Assembly: GCA_028023455.1 (NCBI GenBank)
Contig: JAQFVV010012544.1
Location: forward strand, 1,374,501-1,438,500
Origin: Epiperipatus broadwayi
Taxonomy: Eukaryota > Onychophora > Udeonychophora > Euonychophora > Peripatidae
Direction: 5' to 3'
DNA: 64,000 nt
In this document: in pieces, positions 27,278 to 37,347 of the stretch
Position numbering within the stretch: the first letter of the stretch is position 1
Layout of the letters: each line of letters starts with the position of its first letter
Notes under the pieces: model-generated
Seen by the model: only the letters and a program-made list of their open reading frames with translations
What the model was told of the DNA's origin: nothing
Database searches by the model: none
Position numbers and translations under genes: made by a program

Positions 27278-27319
27278 TCCTCACTGACAAAGGCCACAAG
27301 CCAGAAACTAGTCTGGGGA
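27278..27319 (+). ncRNA. Hammerhead-like motif (group B)
   Basis: Stem I is TCCTCA with TGGGGA (six pairs, one of them T-G). The core is CTGACAA (two changes from CTGATGA). Stem II is GGC/GCC around CACAA, then GAAA at 27304-27307. Helix III is the palindrome ACTAGT, with GTC at 27311-27313. The architecture is convincing. The core changes may reduce or abolish activity. Confidence 0.6.
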
Positions 27320-28604
27320 TATTAGATGAGTAGGCACTAGATAGGGATTTTATGCACAAGCATTTTGGCATCCATTGATTACTCTGGCTTACACTGAGTG
27401 GCACTACTGTATGGAGAGTTTTTCTTGTTTTAATAATAGTTGTGAGCAAGTATAAGAAGTGGTGATCATGTGATGTTTAGTAATTCTTAATCATATTGAT
27501 AAAGATGAGAGTAAATAGTCCAAAAATAAATATAAAGAGATAAAGAAGTTGAAAGGTAGGGTTTATTTAATATAAAAAATATTAAAAAGTGGAATCACAA
27601 AAATGAACTCTAATATTTGAAATAAATCAGATATTTATAATTAAAATAGATTGTAAAAAAAAAATTATAAATTCTTTGACTAAGATAAAAAATAGTGAAA
27701 TATAATATTTAATGAGATTATATGAAACATTAAATACTTTATATGAAAATATATATGTAAAAATTTGTTAATATATATCATGTAATTTATATATCACAAT
27801 GATGCCATTAGATTTTCTTTCAACAATTATAATTCAATTGAGTAAAGTCCTTTAAGGTTTTTATTATTATAAAAAAAATTATAATACAAACACAACCTAT
27901 ATGAGAGATAGTTTAATAGATAACTTGAATGTAATTCAAAATTTTATAAGAGAAATATATGTCACAATCTTAACAAAGATAATGAAAATAACTATAATCA
28001 TTGTGCTCATAAAATATACAGGGAAAATATATTGAAGAAGAAAATGAATAGCAAGAAAAAAATATTAACTTTAGGCAAAGATCAGATATATATAAAAAAG
28101 TATTATTATGGAGTAAAAAGAAGTGCCAAGCATAATAAATAAAATATCTAAGATTAATAAAAACAACAAATGAAGAATGGATGTGACCTGCTTAAATCAA
28201 GAGATCAAGATAATCCTAATGTAAATGAAATAAAACAAACAGGAATTAAAAAAATCAATGAAAATTAATAAAAAGAATGTATCTATATAGGTGCCTGACA
28301 TTAAAATAAAATATATAAAAGATGTGAAACTTTTGGGAGATAATATAGTAACAAATGAAGTAGATAAAGAAGAATATCATACCATAAATAACAAAAGAAA
28401 TAATAAGCAGATATTTTAAAGAAGACAATACAAAACCACAATATATTATAATAAAAACTATCAATGAATGAATATAGAAATTTATAAAAATAGCATAGGT
28501 ATAAAGATTAAAATTAATACATATAATTCACAAAAAAACGTAAGTTTAGACAGCAGAGATATAATATAAACAATAAAAGAGGTAAATATAGTGATTATAT
28601 ATAT

Positions 28605-28785
28605 ATGTAATTATATAACTGAATATTTGTAAATACAGTAATTAAATAATTAAAAAAAATTATCCACTTAGAAGCGCTTTCGATTATCCAGTAATCTGTG
28701 TCAACTAAAGCTTTGAAATGCAAACTTTCCCACAATTCCGTGATCTTAATGTTACTGTATTTACAAATATTCCGTTATATAATTA
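28605..28785 (-). repeat. Solo PLE pseudo-LTR remnant with degenerate hammerhead
   Basis: About 30 bp at 28607-28640 ('atataactgaatatttgtaa' then 'atacagtaa') recurs inverted at 28750-28782. Between the arms, the minus strand carries GATTA/TAATC as stem II, then GAAA (28678-28681) and GCGC. Here the 5' core has decayed to GTTGACACA. The spacing and the flanking 'aagctttagtt' and 'taacattaag' sequence match the better hammerhead at 32.7 kb, so the two are homologous. Confidence 0.5.
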
Positions 28786-29179
28786 CGTATATTGCTTTAA
28801 AAATACAGACATTCAATCATAATATTATTATTATTATATATATATTAATAATTATAATTATTAGTTTTGGGAAAATAATGTCAAACCATATAATAAAAAT
28901 GAATTTCTAATATCTATAACTAAGGCTTATTCAGATTAAAGTGTTTTTAAAAATTATATTCAGGAATATTTAAAAACTATTAAATGTATAAAAATTGATA
29001 TGGGCCATACTATGTTTGTAACTTATTTTGTAAGTGTGCCTAAATATTATAGAGATGCTATGATAAAATTAAAATGAATTTTCATATCACTGAGAGCAGA
29101 TGTGAAATATCTCTTTAAAAAGTTATCTAATGCATTATTAAAAAACAGTGCATGAACAATGGTAGTGGTAGTCAATGGA

Positions 29180-29493
29180 AACAAATACTTTACTTCAATG
29201 AATTGGAAAAATCATGCAAATAGCAAAATAATATGTTGTTTTTATATAAATGTTAGAGGACTAAGAACCAAATGAAATTTATTTGCAATTTTTGTCTGAA
29301 AATTAAGATATTATTTTATTAACAGAAACATAGTTAACAATAGATATAGAAGACTCACAAATTATGTATCACAGATATAATATTTTATAGACAAGATAGA
29401 AATCATTGCATGTTTAAATGGAGAGGTAGAACACTTATAGAAGTAAATAAGATTCTAATTAGTAAATTCATTAGAGAACTTAATTATCAAGAT
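29180..29493 (+). pseudogene. Jockey/CR1-like LINE: endonuclease N-part, segment 1
   Basis: Plus-strand reading gives CFYINVRGLRTK near 29240, a 'QNVRGLRTK' APE-endonuclease start. DIIFYRQDRNHCMFKWRGRT near 29365 then fits 'YNIFR.DR.....GGG.LIAV'. The reading stops at 29493, where a hAT element begins, and resumes at 32534. Together with the pieces at 32534-32595 and 35045-37249, this is one LINE split by two later insertions. Confidence 0.65.
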
Positions 29494-32400
29494 CAGGCGT
29501 GTCAAACTCAATCAAACAATGGGCCACATCACACAAATTTTCTTAAAATTGTATTTTGAAGTGAGAATGCAGGAATATAGATAGGGTAATTAAAGCATAT
29601 TATGTAGTTTAGTGAATTCAGTTCAATAATATACAATTGATATAGTATTACTTTTATTTAAACATTTATTTTACCTGATTTCATATTTATAAAACTACAA
29701 TTTATTGTTTTTACTGGAAACTTGCCAGTGACTCGCCAGCGTTTTCCTCCTACTAGTTTTTCAATATCTGGATTCAAAGACTGAGAACAAGCAATTTTCA
29801 TTATGGCAGATAGATGTTTATCAGTTAATCTTGATCTGTAAGCTGTTTTATTTAATTTCATGCATGAAAATAATTGCTCACATAAGTATGTACTTCCAAA
29901 AAAGCTTAAAGTTTGTGCAGCAATTTTTTTAATTTCTGGGTATCTTTCACCTAAATAGGAATATATTTTGGGAGTTCCTACTTCTCAATATTTGCTTTTT
30001 AAAATCGAATCATTCTGGAAATCAATTAATTCCAGTTGTATCGAAGTCGGAGCTTTTTCAACTTCAAAGGCAAATGGTCCTGTGAAAAGAGAAAAAATTT
30101 CTTCGAACTCCTTGAAATCATCAAAACGTTTATCGAATTCATCTTTTATTTTTTCAATTTTTGCAGAGTGTTGTGAAAACGAGCAACTTTGATTTTGTGC
30201 TTTTAACTGCTCACACATAGGAAAATACGTCAAAACGTTCTTTTGCAGATGATTTTTAAACAAATTCAGTTTTTGTACAAAGCTTGCAACTGCATTGTAC
30301 ATATTCATTATAAATTGATCTTTGCCTTGCAATGTAAGATTAAGATTATTTAGATGGCCTGTAATATCTATTAAAAATGCTAGGTCTTGTACCCACAATG
30401 GATCTTTTATAATTGATATATTTTCATTGTTTTCATCTTTCATTTCAAAAAATAATATTATTTCCTCCAAAAGCAGATAGAAGCTCCTTAAGACATTGTG
30501 GCAGGACAACCAACAAACTTCTGTGTAATAAGGAAGATCTTGGAATTTGGATTCTAAATCTTTAAGGAACGAAGTAAATTGGCGATGGTTAAGCGCTCTT
30601 GATCGAATAAAGTTGATTATCTTTGTAACTGCTTAAGTACTTAGTCCATTTTTAATAATTTTAAACAGAGAACTTGTTGGTGAATGAGGCAATAAAAAGC
30701 TTTTATTTTCAGTTTATCTAGATGTTCATCTTGTAATTTCCTTGCTAGTCATGACGCAAAACCTTTAGTTTCACCTGTCATCGATTTAGCACCATCAGTT
30801 GTAACAGAAACAAGCTTGTCAAGAGGCAAGTTAAGTTTTTCTAAAATGCTCAATATGACATCAAAAATATCTTCACCAGTTGTTGTTCCATGAAGAGGGA
30901 TGAATTCCAACAATTCTTCGGTGATCCTCATGTTATTATCGCAACCACAAAAAAAAACAGCAACTTGTGCAACAACTCTTATATCCATACTTTCATCAAT
31001 CGCAATTGAAAAGAACTGATATTTCCTGTAGTTGCAAAGTGATGTCATCTGCCAATTCAGTAATTCTATCTGCCACCATATTTCTTGATAATGAGATGTC
31101 TCGAAATGCTTGTATTTTTTCTGGACAGACAAATTTGGCAGCTTTTATCATACATTCCTTGATTAAAGAACCATCGGAATGTTTTGCTAATAAATAGCTT
31201 ATTTCATAACTAGCTCTTGTTATTGATTCATTACTTTTTATAAATTTTGTAAGCACTCCTTGCTGGCTACTTAATGAATTCTTCATTATTTTTAATTTTT
31301 CTTCTCTTATTTTAGCCTCAAAACATGAAAATTGTTTTTCATGATTAGTGCTATAATGTCACTTAATATTGTATTCTTTAGCAACACTAATAGTTTCTTT
31401 GCAAATTAAGCACGTAATCTTATTGTTCACTTCCACACAAAAATAATTCAGTTCCCACCTTTCTTGAAATTTTCTTCCCTCGTCATCAATCTTTCGTTTT
31501 TTATTTAGCGTTAGAAGTGGCATTTTCTGTAATAAAAATAGAGCCTTAGATTTAAATTTTTAAAATTTGAGAAATTGCAACTATGTTTATGCTAAATACG
31601 CTTCATAAAAATTTAACACTATTCTAGTATTTAAATGTAAAGAGAGCGCTGCTATTGATTCTCGCTCCTGGAATTATGCTCGATAAATGGAGGTAGCTAT
31701 AAAAGATACGGATTATGTTTTCTCTCTCTCTCTCAGTCCAGACTTCCCAGAATGGAGAAAATAAGATAGAGATATGACAAAGAAGAAAGCTGTGCATAAG
31801 GCCATAGATTAGAAATGGTTGAAGCCACTAAAGTTCCCCAAGGCTGAACATAGACTGGTAAAATTGTAGAACTTTTAGTGTTTTCCAAACTGAATTGCAA
31901 TCATTACTAACTTATATGTAAAATATTATTGTTTCTCATGTTTGATTATAATTAAGATATTATATAACAAAATGTCAAATGCATGCTCGTTATTTCTTAT
32001 GCTGTCTGACTGGTTTCAGAAAGGTAGAAACTCTCAGATATAGCAGTTTACTTATATTTTTTGAATGAGTTATAAAAGGAAACAACCCACAAATTTTTAA
32101 CACACCAATCCGGATAAAGAAACTAGTGCAACTGCCTTTTGTTACAATTCTAAGAAAAACTCAACATCTGCAGATAGGATTGCTACATTGGTGGCACAAA
32201 TAGCTGACTAATGTATTTATTTTCTCGGAAGCACAGCAGCACATTATTAACATTGCCAATTTCTCAAATGCTTCATCATCATAAAGGTATGTCATCAAAA
32301 ATATTTAGTTATGCGTGTAAAAAAAATAGCTATGTATGTAGACAACAATTACTGTATATATTTTAGTTCATGTAATTAAACATAAGAGATTTTTTTAAAA

Positions 32401-32525
32401 ATTAATTTATTGTTTGCAACATATCATTCTGTTTTCATTTTATTGCATAGCATCTTAGTCGCAGGCCATGAAAAATCCTTTCGAGGGCCGCATGTGGCCC
32501 GCAGGCTGCCAGTTTGACATGCTTG
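29494..32525 (-). mobile_element. hAT DNA transposon, 3.03 kb, dead
   Basis: The termini are CAGGCGTGTCAAACTC at the left and, inverted, CAAGCATGTCAAACTG at the right. Subterminal GGGCCACA boxes are typical of 'GTGTCAAACT' hAT families. It is flanked by 8-bp target duplications ATCAAGAT (29486-29493) and ATCAAAAT (32526-32533), 7 of 8 matching. The transposase is on the minus strand. About 1 kb between the start codon and the right terminus is non-coding. It is inserted in the endonuclease region of a LINE, whose reading continues cleanly on either side. Confidence 0.85.
29658..31523 (-). pseudogene. hAT transposase pseudogene (GTF2IRD2/ZBED-like)
   Basis: The start is at 31523 (MPLLTLNKKRKIDDEGRKFQ, then ERWELNYFCVEVNNKITCLI). 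The Cys-x2-Cys and following His pair (HYSTNH) form a BED-type zinc finger. Next come KHSDGSLIKECMIKAAKFVC and ISLSRNMVADRITELA. The catalytic-core blocks are FFSIAIDESMDIRVVAQVAV (first acidic residue in IDES) and VSVTTDGAKSMTG. After these come LLEEIILFFEMKD and, at the end, the LNPDIEKLV region. The frame shifts near 31.0 kb and back near 30.7 kb. In-frame stops occur, for example just after EYNIK in the zinc finger. Length and order fit GTF2IRD2-like hAT transposases. It is inactive. Confidence 0.85.
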
Positions 32526-32533
32526 ATCAAAAT

Positions 32534-32595
32534 GAATCAACTTGGGTTGAAATTCAATTAAACAATAATAAAAAATTATTTTTAGCTTTATATAT
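32534..32595 (+). pseudogene. Jockey/CR1-like LINE, segment 2
   Basis: Immediately after the hAT target duplication, the plus strand reads NESTWVEIQLNNNKKLFLAL followed by YIY. This fits the APE-endonuclease strand '..WVEIKLN.KKL.LGAIY.PP'. It breaks off in a TA run where the PLE pair is inserted. Confidence 0.65.
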
Positions 32596-32599
32596 ATAT

Positions 32600-33350
32600 A
32601 TATATATTAAATGTAAAGTACAATACCCGTTATAAAATATTAAATATATAAAAAAAATTTTAACAGTAAATACAATATTATAGTTTAAATTTTTTTGTGG
32701 CACTTTCGATTATGTGGTAATCCTCATCAGCTTTAACTAAATTTCAAATTTTTTAAACTTAATGTTATGTATATTTCCATAAGCTGTGTATGGGCATATT
32801 TGCAACTTGCCTATTAATAACATCATCCTTATATTTGTCAATCAAAATTGCCTGTTCAATTTTCCTCTTTTTATGATTTCTTTCTTCCATTAATATTTTT
32901 ATCTCATTACTATTAAATGTAAACCTATAATTACAAGTTTTTTTCATAGTCAAAGAATACTGAAGCTGTATTAAATTGACTATTTACATTATTTTTAATT
33001 CGATTATATAATAATTGATGCTCCTTCAATCTTTTTTTCACAGAACATCTCGATTCACCGATATATAATTTCTGACATCCACATGAAATCTCATAAATTA
33101 TATTACTTCTTTGCAATTTAGGAATTATACTCTTAGAATTATTAATCAATCGATTAACATTTGGAGGAACACAAAATGAAATATTATACTTTTCTTTAAA
33201 TATATTCTTAATTAATTTAGATTGCATGTTATTTATAAATGGCATAGATATCCATTTTTTATTATCTAAAGTAACACTGCAAACTCTCTTCTTATTATTA
33301 AATGAATTTACTGTACACAAGATTTGGTTTTTATCATAACAATCTTTAAA
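32600..33350 (-). pseudogene. PLE 3' end (-): GIY-YIG domain plus hammerhead
   Basis: The minus-strand frame from 33320 reads SFNNKKRVCSVTLDNKKWIS and so on, then SNIIYEISCGCQKLYIGES and VKKRLKEHQLLYNRIKN. This is the connector and GIY-YIG endonuclease of a Penelope-like element: the YEI signature, the Cys-Gly-Cys pair, LYIGES, and the R/H of KRLKEH. After a frameshift near 32945 it continues KTCNYRFTFNSNEIKILMEE and ends HSLWKYT near 32765. A hammerhead-like motif follows 25-60 bp downstream. The reverse transcriptase is absent (5' truncated). A second copy lies in opposite orientation at 34.4-35.0 kb. Confidence 0.8.
32683..32741 (-). ncRNA. Hammerhead ribozyme motif (group E, PLE-associated)
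   Basis: The minus strand has a fully canonical CTGATGA (32724-32730). Stem II GATTA/TAATC (five pairs, loop CCACA) follows, then GAAA (32704-32707). The downstream GTGCCAC could form only a tiny helix III. The flanks TAGTTAAA and TTTAAACTA can pair as stem I with one bulge. The GTC-like cleavage triplet is not obvious, so activity is uncertain. The position just after the PLE endonuclease frame is that of known PLE hammerheads. Confidence 0.6.
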
Positions 33351-34425
33351 AGTTTATTAGCAAAGAGTTCAATATTTAAAATTTTATCACTTTTTGCATC
33401 GCAATGATAAATTATGTAAATATAAGAGGGATAAAATTTTAAATATTGACCTTTTTGCTAATGAATTTTTAACCTTTCCATTGGTCACTTTATTTATTGG
33501 CTGAATGAGGTAAAACTCTGAACTTTTAATTGGTCAATTCACAAACTCACTGATAGAAATATATTCATCTTTTAATATTATATTAATTTTAGTTTCATTT
33601 GCAAAAAGTTTATTAATTATTTGTAACATTATGAAAGTAAACGAAAGTTTTTTCAAAAATATATTTTTATTTGTATTTTATAAAAATATTCAAAAGTGGA
33701 AAAATCAAAGAAAAGATTGTAGCAAATTACAAGCAATGCAAATTCATTTATATCCCTCCCAGATTTATGTTATTAAAAAACTTAAGAATTTTTTAGTAAA
33801 ATCTTAGCGTTTTTTTAAAAAATAATTATATTTTCAGCATATTTTAACCAAAATACATTATAATATGTAAATAAATGCCAGATAAATATTCTAAAACATT
33901 AATCTTTGTTTGAAAATCAAATAAACAGCTTGGGGCAATCTAAACTCTTGACAGGATGTCAAAATTGTTGCTATCGCTGGTGTCTTTTTCAATTTACAAT
34001 CATGTAAAGTATACAATTTTTTAATAAAACCTTACTACTTTTGTAAAATAACTATATTTTCAGCAGATTTTATGAAAATAATTTATAATATATACGAAAA
34101 ATAATAAAAAAAAACACTCTAAAACATATATTTTCATTTTCAATGGTGAAAAATATTTTTCAGCAGTCTCTTTTTGACCAAATAATCATCAGTCAATCAG
34201 CATTGAGAAAAGATGGCCTCAACCAACCAGCATTAAGAACGAACAGCCTCTTTCTTTTGTAAGACTTAAAACAGTCATATTATTGATTTTTTTACTTGTA
34301 AAATAATTCAAGAGAGGGCAGCATCTTACAGGACTTTTTCTAAGCTTTCAAATGAGCATAAAATCATCATCGTAAATCAAAAAATGACCGATTTCGAGGG
34401 AACTAAAGCCATTAACACAAATTTG
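33351..34425. repeat. Spacer between the PLE pair, with inverted and direct repeats
   Basis: A 38-bp inverted repeat lies at 33355-33393 and 33426-33465 ('caatatttaaaattttatc' and its complement). A diverged direct repeat of about 230 bp starts near 33785 and again near 34018; both halves share 'ataattatattttcagca' type sequence. No reading frame is recognised. The spacer probably represents shared 5' PLE sequence of the two head-to-head copies. Confidence 0.5.
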
Positions 34426-34429
34426 CATT

Positions 34430-35042
34430 GAACCCTATTTTAAGGTTAAAGGTTGGTTATGATAAAAATCAAATCTTGCGTACAGTATATTCATTTAATA
34501 ATAAGAGAGTTTGCAGTGATACTTTAGATAATAAAAAATGGATATCTATGCTGTTTATAAATAACATGCAATCTAAATTAATTAAGAATATATTTAAAGA
34601 AAAGTATATTTCATTTTGTATTTCTCCAAATGTTAATTGATTGATTAATAATTCTAAGAGTATAATTCCTAAATTGCAAAGAAGTAATATAATTTATCAG
34701 ATTTCATGTGGATGTCAGAAATGATATATTGGTGAATCGAGATGTTCTGTGGAAAACAGATTGAAGGACCATCAATTATTATATAATTGAATTAAAAATA
34801 ATGTAAATAGTCAATTTAACATAGCTTCAGTGTTCTTTGACAATGAAAAAACTTGTAATTATAGGTTTACATTTAATAGTAATGAAATAAAAATATTAAT
34901 GGAAGAAAAAAATCATAAAAAAAGGAAAATTAAAGAGGCAATTTTGATTGATAAATATAAGGATGATGTTATTAATAGACAAGTTGCAAACACAGCCATA
35001 CACAGCTTATGGAAATATATGCAACATTAATTTTAAAAAATT
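34430..35042 (+). pseudogene. PLE 3' end (+), inverted partner of the copy at 33 kb
   Basis: The plus strand reads YSFNNKRVCSDTLDNKKWIS and so on. From about 34696 it reads IIYQISCGCQK, a stop where LY should begin, then YIGESRCSV. The tail is KTCNYRFTFNSNEIKILMEE and then HSLWKYMQH. It is nearly identical to the minus-strand copy. It ends at 'tttaaaaaatttga', just before the place where that copy has its hammerhead, and passes directly into the TA run of the host LINE. It is 5' truncated and contains stops. Confidence 0.8.
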
Positions 35043-35044
35043 TG

Positions 35045-37248
35045 ATATATATATATATATTGAACCAGAAAATAATTCAGTATGTGAGACATATAATCAT
35101 TATATATCAAAACTAATTAATTATAATCATAATATTTTTATTGCTGGAGATTTTAATAGTCCTGAATTATAATTAAAAAAACAATAACAAAGTATGCAGC
35201 TTACTAAATTTAATACAAATTTTCAAATTAAAACAAAATAATATAAAGAAAAAGCATCTAAATAAGGTTCTGGATTTAATTCTACATACTGATGCTTATG
35301 AAATAGTATGTAAATTATCATCAGGAATAGATAAATATCATTCACCACTGGAAATATGACTAGATCTAACACATAATAGAAATAAAAAATGCAGAATGCA
35401 AAAAGATTTTATGAAAGGGAATTACAATAAAATATATGATACATTTAAAAATTATGATTGGAATTTTTTAAACAATATTAAAGATATACATATTGCTACT
35501 GAAAATTTTTTGATGGCCATTTATAATATTATCAATCAAAATATACCAACACTATTTAAAAAAAATGAATTTTCTTATCTGGATTACTACAGAACTTTGA
35601 TTTATTATAAAAAGAAAAAACATAATTACATAAACTTTATTCAAACAAAAAACATAATTTATCATAACAATATAATAAATCTAAGATAAGTTATAAAAAT
35701 GAAAAAATACACGGTTATAAAAAAATCATATGGATTTTAAATATCAGCCTAAGGCATTTTGGGACTTTAATAAATATATCAATGCAACACAAAAAATTGT
35801 GGTATTGACATCTAATTATAACGGTAAACCATTAAATAAATTCTGTCTATATTTTGAAAAATATTACAATAACAAGATAAAAACAATGAAATAATTAAGT
35901 GTAATAAAACTGTTTTTCATAATTTATCAAAAAATATATTTTTCTCAATAAAAAATATAAATCAGCAAGATATTGAAAGAGCAATAAAAAAAACTTAGAA
36001 ATAAAGAGAACTTTAATTTATATGAAACTCCAACATTTATTTTAAAAGGATGCTGTGAATTAATAGCTTCTTCAATCCAAAAATTATTTCGGGTATCATT
36101 AGACAAAGAGATTTTTTCTAGGGATTTAAGAATAGGTAGAATTGTTACTATTTCTTAAAAGGTGCAAAAGATGATCATAAGAATTATAGAGCAATATCAA
36201 TTTTACCAACTCTTTCTAAAAAATTTGAAAATTGTTTTTATTCAAAAATAAAAAAAGATATTAATAAGATTATACCAAAATTTTAACATTGGTTTGTACC
36301 CAAAAGATCAGTCATTACTAATCTTATAACAATTCAACATCATATAGTGCATACCTCAAATGCTTGGAAAAGAATTGATATCATATATCTGGACTTGACA
36401 TCTGCTTTTGATTTAGTCTCTCATAAATTATTAATAGTCAAGTTGATTAAAATGAATGTAAATATAAAAGCAATTGACTGGATAACTTCTACTCAAAAGA
36501 TTGTAAGATTTATATCTATCTCAATAATGAATCTAGTGAATTAATAAATATTAATCAAGGTGTAATTCAAGGAAGGATTTTGCTACCATTGTTTTTAAAT
36601 ATTTTTACAACAGATATAGGCCAAAATATAAAATATTCAGAAATTTTAACATATGATAATGATAACAAGATATTTAAGATAATAAGTGATTCATATGATA
36701 TGATTAAGTTATAAAGTGATCTAAATAGTTTTGAAAATGGTGCATTAATAACATCATAAAAATAAATGTTGAGAAATGTTGTGTTGTATTGTATATCAAA
36801 AACTCTAGTTCTTAATCCAAATTATTATATATGTAACAAAAAAATTGTTTAAAAAAATCTCACAAGGGATCTTGGAATAAATTTTGACCATAATAATTTC
36901 TAGAACACACACTATAAAAAAATTAAAAAAAAGAGTTATAAATCTTTAGGAAAAATATTGAGAAATTGTAAAAACTTCTTCATAGGAACAAAAATTATAT
37001 TATTTAAGCTTTAGTATGGTCTGTGATATACTTTGGAACAGAAATATGAAATAGAAACAATATAACTATGGTGAACATGCTGCAAAAAGTTTTATCAGAT
37101 TAAATACTCCTATCAAACCAAGATGGAAGGAGCAAAATTCATTATATGACTATTAATATCAATAATCCCAATTAGTAACTATAATTCACTGGCATGATGT
37201 AATGTAAATAAAATCTAATTACTGCACATTCTACATAGCTTTGAATAT
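35045..37248 (+). pseudogene. Jockey/CR1-like LINE, segment 3: endonuclease end, RT, 3' end
   Basis: EPENNSVCETYNHYISKLI then NHNIFIAGDFNSPEL completes the APE endonuclease (the GDFN box) left open at 32.6 kb. The RT region gives DDHKNYRAISILPTLSKKFE (36175), then RIDIIYLDLTSAFDLVSHKL (36370), then NQGVIQGRILLPLFLNIFTT (36550). TYDNDNKIF stands where the YADD box should be, so that motif is mutated. The element ends at a (TAA)n run, the usual sort of tail for this group. Stops and frameshifts show that it is dead. Confidence 0.75.
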
Positions 37249-37249
37249 T

Positions 37250-37347
<98 letters not shown>
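37249..37347. repeat. (TAA)n microsatellite, LINE tail
   Basis: About 33 uninterrupted TAA repeats directly follow the 3' end of the Jockey/CR1-like LINE. The tyrosine-only frame across it is an artefact. Confidence 0.95.

Larger units (their letters stand above)
27041..27481. mobile_element. Hammerhead-bearing short retroelement (inverted pair)
   Basis: This 441-bp insertion has a 13-bp target-site duplication. It contains two inverted copies of a roughly 190-bp unit, at about 27041-27230 (-) and 27240-27437 (+), each with a hammerhead-like core. The right edge (GGTGATCATGTGATGTTTA) is shared with the 224-bp element at 50.1 kb, which has a single minus-strand unit. The simplest reading is a minus-strand element of that type into which an inverted extra copy was built. 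There is no ORF of its own; the 71-codon antisense frame here is incidental. Confidence 0.7.
26910..27880. repeat. Right arm of the large inverted repeat, interrupted
   Basis: The sequence is complementary to 26316-26850 when the segment 27041-27481 is removed. The interruption carries a 13-bp target duplication (AATTCTTAATCAT at 27028-27040 and 27482-27494). The inverted repeat is therefore older than the insertion. Confidence 0.75.

Noticed and set aside
34183-34230. CTGATGA on the minus strand in the PLE spacer
   Set aside because: The following TTATTTGGTCAAAAAG gives no paired stem II, and GAAA is absent.
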